Assembly: GCA_964486935.1 (NCBI GenBank)
Contig: CAZAPG010000002.1
Location: forward strand, 1-64,000
DNA length: 64,000 nucleotides
Direction of reading: 5' to 3'
Source of the DNA: CAZAPG01 sp964486935
Lineage (GTDB): Bacteria > Chloroflexota > Anaerolineae > 4572-78 > J111
Under the pieces are notes generated by a model, which made no database searches, was not told the DNA's origin, and worked only from the letters and a program-made list of their open reading frames with translations. Position 1 is the first letter of the stretch; every line of letters starts with the position of its first letter. The position numbers and the translations under genes were made by a program. Shown one piece after another: positions 61,107 through 64,000 of this stretch.

Positions 61107-61986
61107 CCTTTTTGGGGTAGACCCGGTTAACAAGCATAGCCCCACAGATAATCAGGGTATATCCCAGATAACTGTTCCAGCCCAGTTGTTCATTAAGAAT
61201 AACCACGCCCAAAATTGTTGCCACAATGGGGTTTAGATACGTGACCACAGACAGGGTACTGGCGCTGATATGTTCCATAGCCCGGTAATAGGCCACAAAC
61301 GCCAGCACGGTGCTCCAGGCGGTCAACAGCAGCAGCGAATTAAGGGTTGACCAGGCCGGCATTGGCAGCAGATAAGGGCGCTCGATGAGCAGAGATAAGG
61401 GCAGCAGATAAATAGCTGCCATTACTAATTGGGCGGTTGGCCCCACCAGGGGCGGCAGGCCGCGCAGCCGCTGCCGGGCGTAAACAAAAGCCACACTGTA
61501 ACTGAGCGCCGCGCCAATGGCCGCAGCGCCGCCCCACAGAGTCGCTTGAATCCCGTCAAGAAAAGCGGGAGCAAACAGCGACACCAGCCCGCCAAAGCCC
61601 ACCAGCATCCCGGCTGCCTTGTTTGGCGATAACGCATCGTCGGCTGTAAAAATGTGAGCCAGCAGCATGGTAAAAAGGGGCATTGCGCCCATTAAAATAG
61701 CGGCTATGGCGCTGTCGATATATTGCTGCCCCCAGCTTAAAAAAGCAAAGGGAATGGCGTTAGCCGTCAGACCCATCACGGCAAAATCTTTCCAGATTGG
61801 GCCAAATTTAGGCAATGGCGTGCCTTGAATAGCTAAAATCAGGCCCAGCAGCACGGCCCCCAGGCTTACCCGCGCAGCGGCTATGGTTAAAGGGGGTAGT
61901 TCTTGCACGGCAACCTTCATAAACAGAAAGGCCGGCCCCCACAATAGTGCTAAAATAATCAACCAGAAAAAAACGCGCAATTTCAT
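61057..61986 (-). CDS. EamA/DMT-family transporter
   Basis: This 309-residue protein has ten predicted membrane helices in two EamA repeats: LIILALLWGPAFLFMKVAV at 9-27, AIPFAFLSWGQQYI, then VLAFVAYYRAMEHISASTLSVVTYLNPIVATILGVVILNE in the second repeat (positions 221-260). It is a drug/metabolite-type exporter of unknown substrate. AAGGAG lies seven bases before the ATG at 61986. Its 3' end overlaps the kinase gene on the other strand. Confidence 0.9.
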   Translation of the reverse strand: MKLRVFFWLIILALLWGPAFLFMKVAVQELPPLTIAAARVSLGAVLLGLILAIQGTPLPKFGPIWKDFAVMGLTANAIPFAFLSWGQQYIDSAIAAILMGAMPLFTMLLAHIFTADDALSPNKAAGMLVGFGGLVSLFAPAFLDGIQATLWGGAAAIGAALSYSVAFVYARQRLRGLPPLVGPTAQLVMAAIYLLPLSLLIERPYLLPMPAWSTLNSLLLLTAWSTVLAFVAYYRAMEHISASTLSVVTYLNPIVATILGVVILNEQLGWNSYLGYTLIICGAMLVNRVYPKKVKLNLWGHGRQLYSAE

Positions 61987-62008
61987 AATTTGCTCCTTTC
62001 AATGTTTC

Positions 62009-62045
62009 AAAAAAAGATGCCCGCCAGTAAAAACAAGCGGGCATC
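62009..62045 (-). terminator. Rho-independent terminator after the DUF4242 gene
   Basis: A perfect 9-bp stem GATGCCCGC/GCGGGCATC (62016-62045) with a 12-nt loop is followed on the minus strand by seven T residues. It sits about 35 bp after the DUF4242 stop and just upstream of the EamA gene. Confidence 0.88.
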
Positions 62046-62078
62046 GTAGCTCTTGTATTTTTTTATGAGTTATCAGGA

Positions 62079-62354
62079 TTAGGCGTCTTCTGTGGTGGGG
62101 TCGATGACGGCCTTCACCTCGGAAACCGTGTTGGCCGGAAAGCCGCCGCGCCGGGCATGCTCCCGTACCGTCTCCTCATCCGGGGCAATGTGGACGCAGT
62201 AGATTTTGTCTCCGGCCACAAAGCTCTGAACCCAGTGATAGGGTTTGCCCATTTCCTTGAGAACATTGTTGCTGGTTTGGGCAATGGCTTGAAGCTCCTC
62301 TGCGCTCAGATTGGCCGCGCCGGGCACTTCACGTTCGATGAGATACTTAGGCAT
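62079..62354 (-). CDS. DUF4242 domain protein
   Basis: This 91-residue protein has MPKYLIEREVPGAANLSAEE, then VQSFVAGDKIYCVHIAPDEE and HARRGGFPANTVSEV, the pattern of the DUF4242/ferredoxin-like small-protein family. Some relatives bind nickel; no activity can be assigned here. AAGGAG precedes the ATG, and a strong terminator follows it. Confidence 0.85.
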   Translation of the reverse strand: MPKYLIEREVPGAANLSAEELQAIAQTSNNVLKEMGKPYHWVQSFVAGDKIYCVHIAPDEETVREHARRGGFPANTVSEVKAVIDPTTEDA

Positions 62355-62490
62355 TTTGATGCTCCTTTCGTTAATAAAATAGTTTGGTTAATTGATCGAA
62401 CTTGACCCCAGTTTACCTCATCGTCGTTTATGGTTCGTTTCGATAGGTGTCTATAAAAACGTTTATTAGGAAAATCTGCTCAGTTTGTGT

Positions 62491-62496
62491 TATAAT
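62491..62496 (+). promoter_or_regulatory. -10 element of the second BTAD gene
   Basis: A perfect TATAAT lies 36 bp before the GTG start at 62532. The region 17 bp upstream (AGGAAA) is a poor -35, which would fit activator-dependent transcription. Confidence 0.5.
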
Positions 62497-62531
62497 TTTG
62501 GCCCCTGAAAGACGTTGAAGGTGTTATTCTT

Positions 62532-64000
62532 GTGTCCACGTTGAAGTTATTCTTTCTCGGCCCGCCCCGGATTGCGTTGGATGATGAAGCTGTGGCCATT
62601 GAGTTGCGCAAAGGGGTGGCCCTGCTGGCCTATTTAGCCGTGACCGGCCAGAGCCACAGCCGCGACGCTCTCGGCACGTTGCTGTGGCCCAACAGCGACC
62701 AGCGCCGGGCGCGTTCTTATCTGCGCCACGCTCTGTGGTTGCTCAAAAAGGCGCTGGGGGATAACTGGCTGGAGATCAGCCGGGAACAGGTCATGCTCCA
62801 GCCTGAAGCCAACATCTGGCTCGATGTTAAGGCTTTTCAACAGGGCGTTGCGGCCAAGGTTGAAGAAGGGGTTGATGGTTTGGCCCGGCTGGCCGGGGCG
62901 GTCGAGTTGTACCAGGACGATTTTCTGAGCGGCTTCACCCTGCCGGATGCGCCGGCGTTTGACGAGTGGCAATTTTTTCAAACAGAAACGTTACGCGAAG
63001 CGCTGGCCGGCACTCTGGAACGGCTGGTGTGGGGCTACAGCCGCCAGGCCGATTTTGAGGCCGCAATTCCTCACGCCCGGCGCCGGGTAGCTTTGGACCC
63101 GCTGCACGAAGCGGCCCAACGGCATCTGATACAACTCTACGGCGAAGCCGGCCAGAAGGCGGCGGCCTTGCGCCAGTACGAAGAGTATGCGGCTCTGCTG
63201 GAGAGGGAGTTGGGCCTGCTGCCGGAAGCAGAAACCACCACCCTGTACGAAGCAATCAAATCCAGGCGCATCGTTGAGCCGTTCTTGAAAGCAGAGGAGT
63301 CCGGGCGCGGGTCGCTCTCTGCGCCTGAACAGGGCCGGGGGGCTGGCATCGCGCCGCCATCTGTTCCCGTGCCGCTTCCTCTCCCCGAGAATATATTTTC
63401 GGCTGAAACAGAGGAGACGCCCTTTGTGGCCCGGCAGCAAGAACTGGCCCGGCTCGCTACGCTTCTTGATGGAGCGCTGGCCGGGCAGCACCGCATAGCC
63501 TTTGTTATTGGCGCAGCGGGTCAGGGTAAAAGCGCTTTGTTGCAAGCCTTTGCTCACCAGGCTCAGGCTATCCATCCAAATTTGATTGTAGCGGGCGGCA
63601 ACTGCAATGCTTACACGGGCCGGGGCGATCCCTATTTGCCGTTTCGGGAAATTTTGGAACTGTTGACCGGCGATATTGAGGCGCGGGCTATCGCCGGGAC
63701 TCTTCACGCTGAACGCGCTCGCCGTTTGTGGCAAATGTTGCCTCTGGTGGTGCAAGCTTTACTTGAACAGGGGCCAGACCTGTTCGATGCCTTTCTTCCC
63801 CTGCCAAGTCTTTTACGGCGGGCTATGGCTTATGCTGCCCAAAAACCTGTCTGGCTAACTCAACTCCAAACGCTGGCATCTCAAAGAGCCAACACGCCTG
63901 CTCATTCAAGCGCCCAGCAGAGCGCCTTATTTGAACAGTATGCCAGGGTTGTGCAGGCGCTGGCCGGCCAAAGGCCCTTGCTGTTGCTGCTGGATGATTT
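62532..64000 (+). CDS. BTAD-type regulator with ATPase domain, truncated by the window end
   Basis: This open frame starts with GTG at 62532 (AAGGTG about eight bases upstream) and runs without a stop to the end of the window, 489 codons. It begins STLKLFFLGPPRIALDD, continues with the winged HTH and BTAD (LWPNSDQRRARSYLRHALWL, VELYQDDFLSGF, ARRRVALDPLHEAAQR), and enters an ATPase domain with FVIGAAGQGKSALLQA near 320-335 and LLLLLDD at the very end. It is a close paralogue of the protein at 56442-61106 over the first 280 residues. Whether it also carries TPRs and a kinase cannot be seen. Confidence 0.9.
   Translation, partial: MSTLKLFFLGPPRIALDDEAVAIELRKGVALLAYLAVTGQSHSRDALGTLLWPNSDQRRARSYLRHALWLLKKALGDNWLEISREQVMLQPEANIWLDVKAFQQGVAAKVEEGVDGLARLAGAVELYQDDFLSGFTLPDAPAFDEWQFFQTETLREALAGTLERLVWGYSRQADFEAAIPHARRRVALDPLHEAAQRHLIQLYGEAGQKAAALRQYEEYAALLERELGLLPEAETTTLYEAIKSRRIVEPFLKAEESGRGSLSAPEQGRGAGIAPPSVPVPLPLPENIFSAETEETPFVARQQELARLATLLDGALAGQHRIAFVIGAAGQGKSALLQAFAHQAQAIHPNLIVAGGNCNAYTGRGDPYLPFREILELLTGDIEARAIAGTLHAERARRLWQMLPLVVQALLEQGPDLFDAFLPLPSLLRRAMAYAAQKPVWLTQLQTLASQRANTPAHSSAQQSALFEQYARVVQALAGQRPLLLLLDD

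Noticed and set aside
1..64000. CRISPR arrays, tRNA and rRNA genes.
   Set aside because: No regularly spaced repeats and no tRNA or rRNA signature were seen on either strand by eye.

Overview
The window looks like a chromosomal segment from an uncultured or environmental Chloroflexota bacterium (Anaerolineae/Caldilineae type). This is inferred from the large BTAD-type SARP/LuxR-like regulators, the ImuA-ImuB-DUF6504-DnaE2 cassette, the many STAND ATPases and the moderately high GC. No rRNA or tRNA is visible and the taxonomy is not proven. From 42 to 41664 every gene I accept lies on the minus strand. From 42076 to the end the strands are mixed.

Region 1 (42-34169) is a defence island of about 34 kb. 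Its core is a Dpd-type 7-deazaguanine DNA modification/restriction system. In transcription order it reads dpdA (TGT-like base exchange enzyme), dpdE (SNF2 helicase), dpdF (RecQ-like helicase), dpdG, dpdH (ATPase), dpdI (coiled coil), dpdJ (DEAD/DEAH helicase), dpdK (PLD-like) and a probable dpdD. Several of these genes touch or overlap by 4 nt. No dpdB is present. A DUF6884/YaaA-like gene about 10 kb upstream, paired with a small HTH gene, is a candidate for the dpdC role. Interleaved with and flanking the core are multidomain conflict proteins: a TIR-SIR2-nucleoside phosphorylase fusion directly before dpdA, a SIR2-STAND-HEAT protein, a SIR2-STAND-FGE protein at the far end, and a UvrD helicase plus PD-(D/E)XK nuclease pair. 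The nuclease gene is frameshifted by a 7-bp tandem duplication. All three SIR2-like domains lack the usual catalytic Asn and His. An XRE regulator with a perfect 20-bp palindrome in front of it sits at the head of the helicase/nuclease part.

Region 2 (34345-35632) encodes a YhhQ/VUT-type queuosine-precursor transporter and a DUF366 protein. They make sense next to DpdA as a way to obtain the preQ0-type base.

Region 3 (35923-41762) holds a PPOX-family flavoprotein and an SOS mutasome operon: imuA, imuB, a DUF6504 gene and dnaE2. The operon lies behind a near-consensus promoter with a GAAC-N4-GTTC LexA/DinR-type box at the start point.

Region 4 (about 42076-46147) is a small integrative element with a frameshifted HTH gene, a small coupled ORF, a membrane-anchored FtsK/TraB-like ATPase and a large serine recombinase. 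It abuts the C-terminal remnant of an integron-integrase-like tyrosine recombinase.

Region 5 (46184-56293) is metabolic. A phosphosulfolactate synthase (ComA) and an FAD oxidoreductase face a compact cbb3-type oxidase (CcoN, CcoO and a small membrane protein). These are followed by a carboxymuconolactone-decarboxylase-like protein, two proteins of unknown function and two aspartase/fumarase-superfamily lyases. ComA plus lyases of this superfamily is the logic of the bacterial coenzyme M pathway, so a CoM-like sulfonate cofactor route is a reasonable hypothesis.

Region 6 (56390-64000) carries a BTAD-ATPase-TPR-Ser/Thr kinase regulator, a convergent EamA exporter, a DUF4242 protein, and a second BTAD-ATPase regulator that runs off the end of the window.
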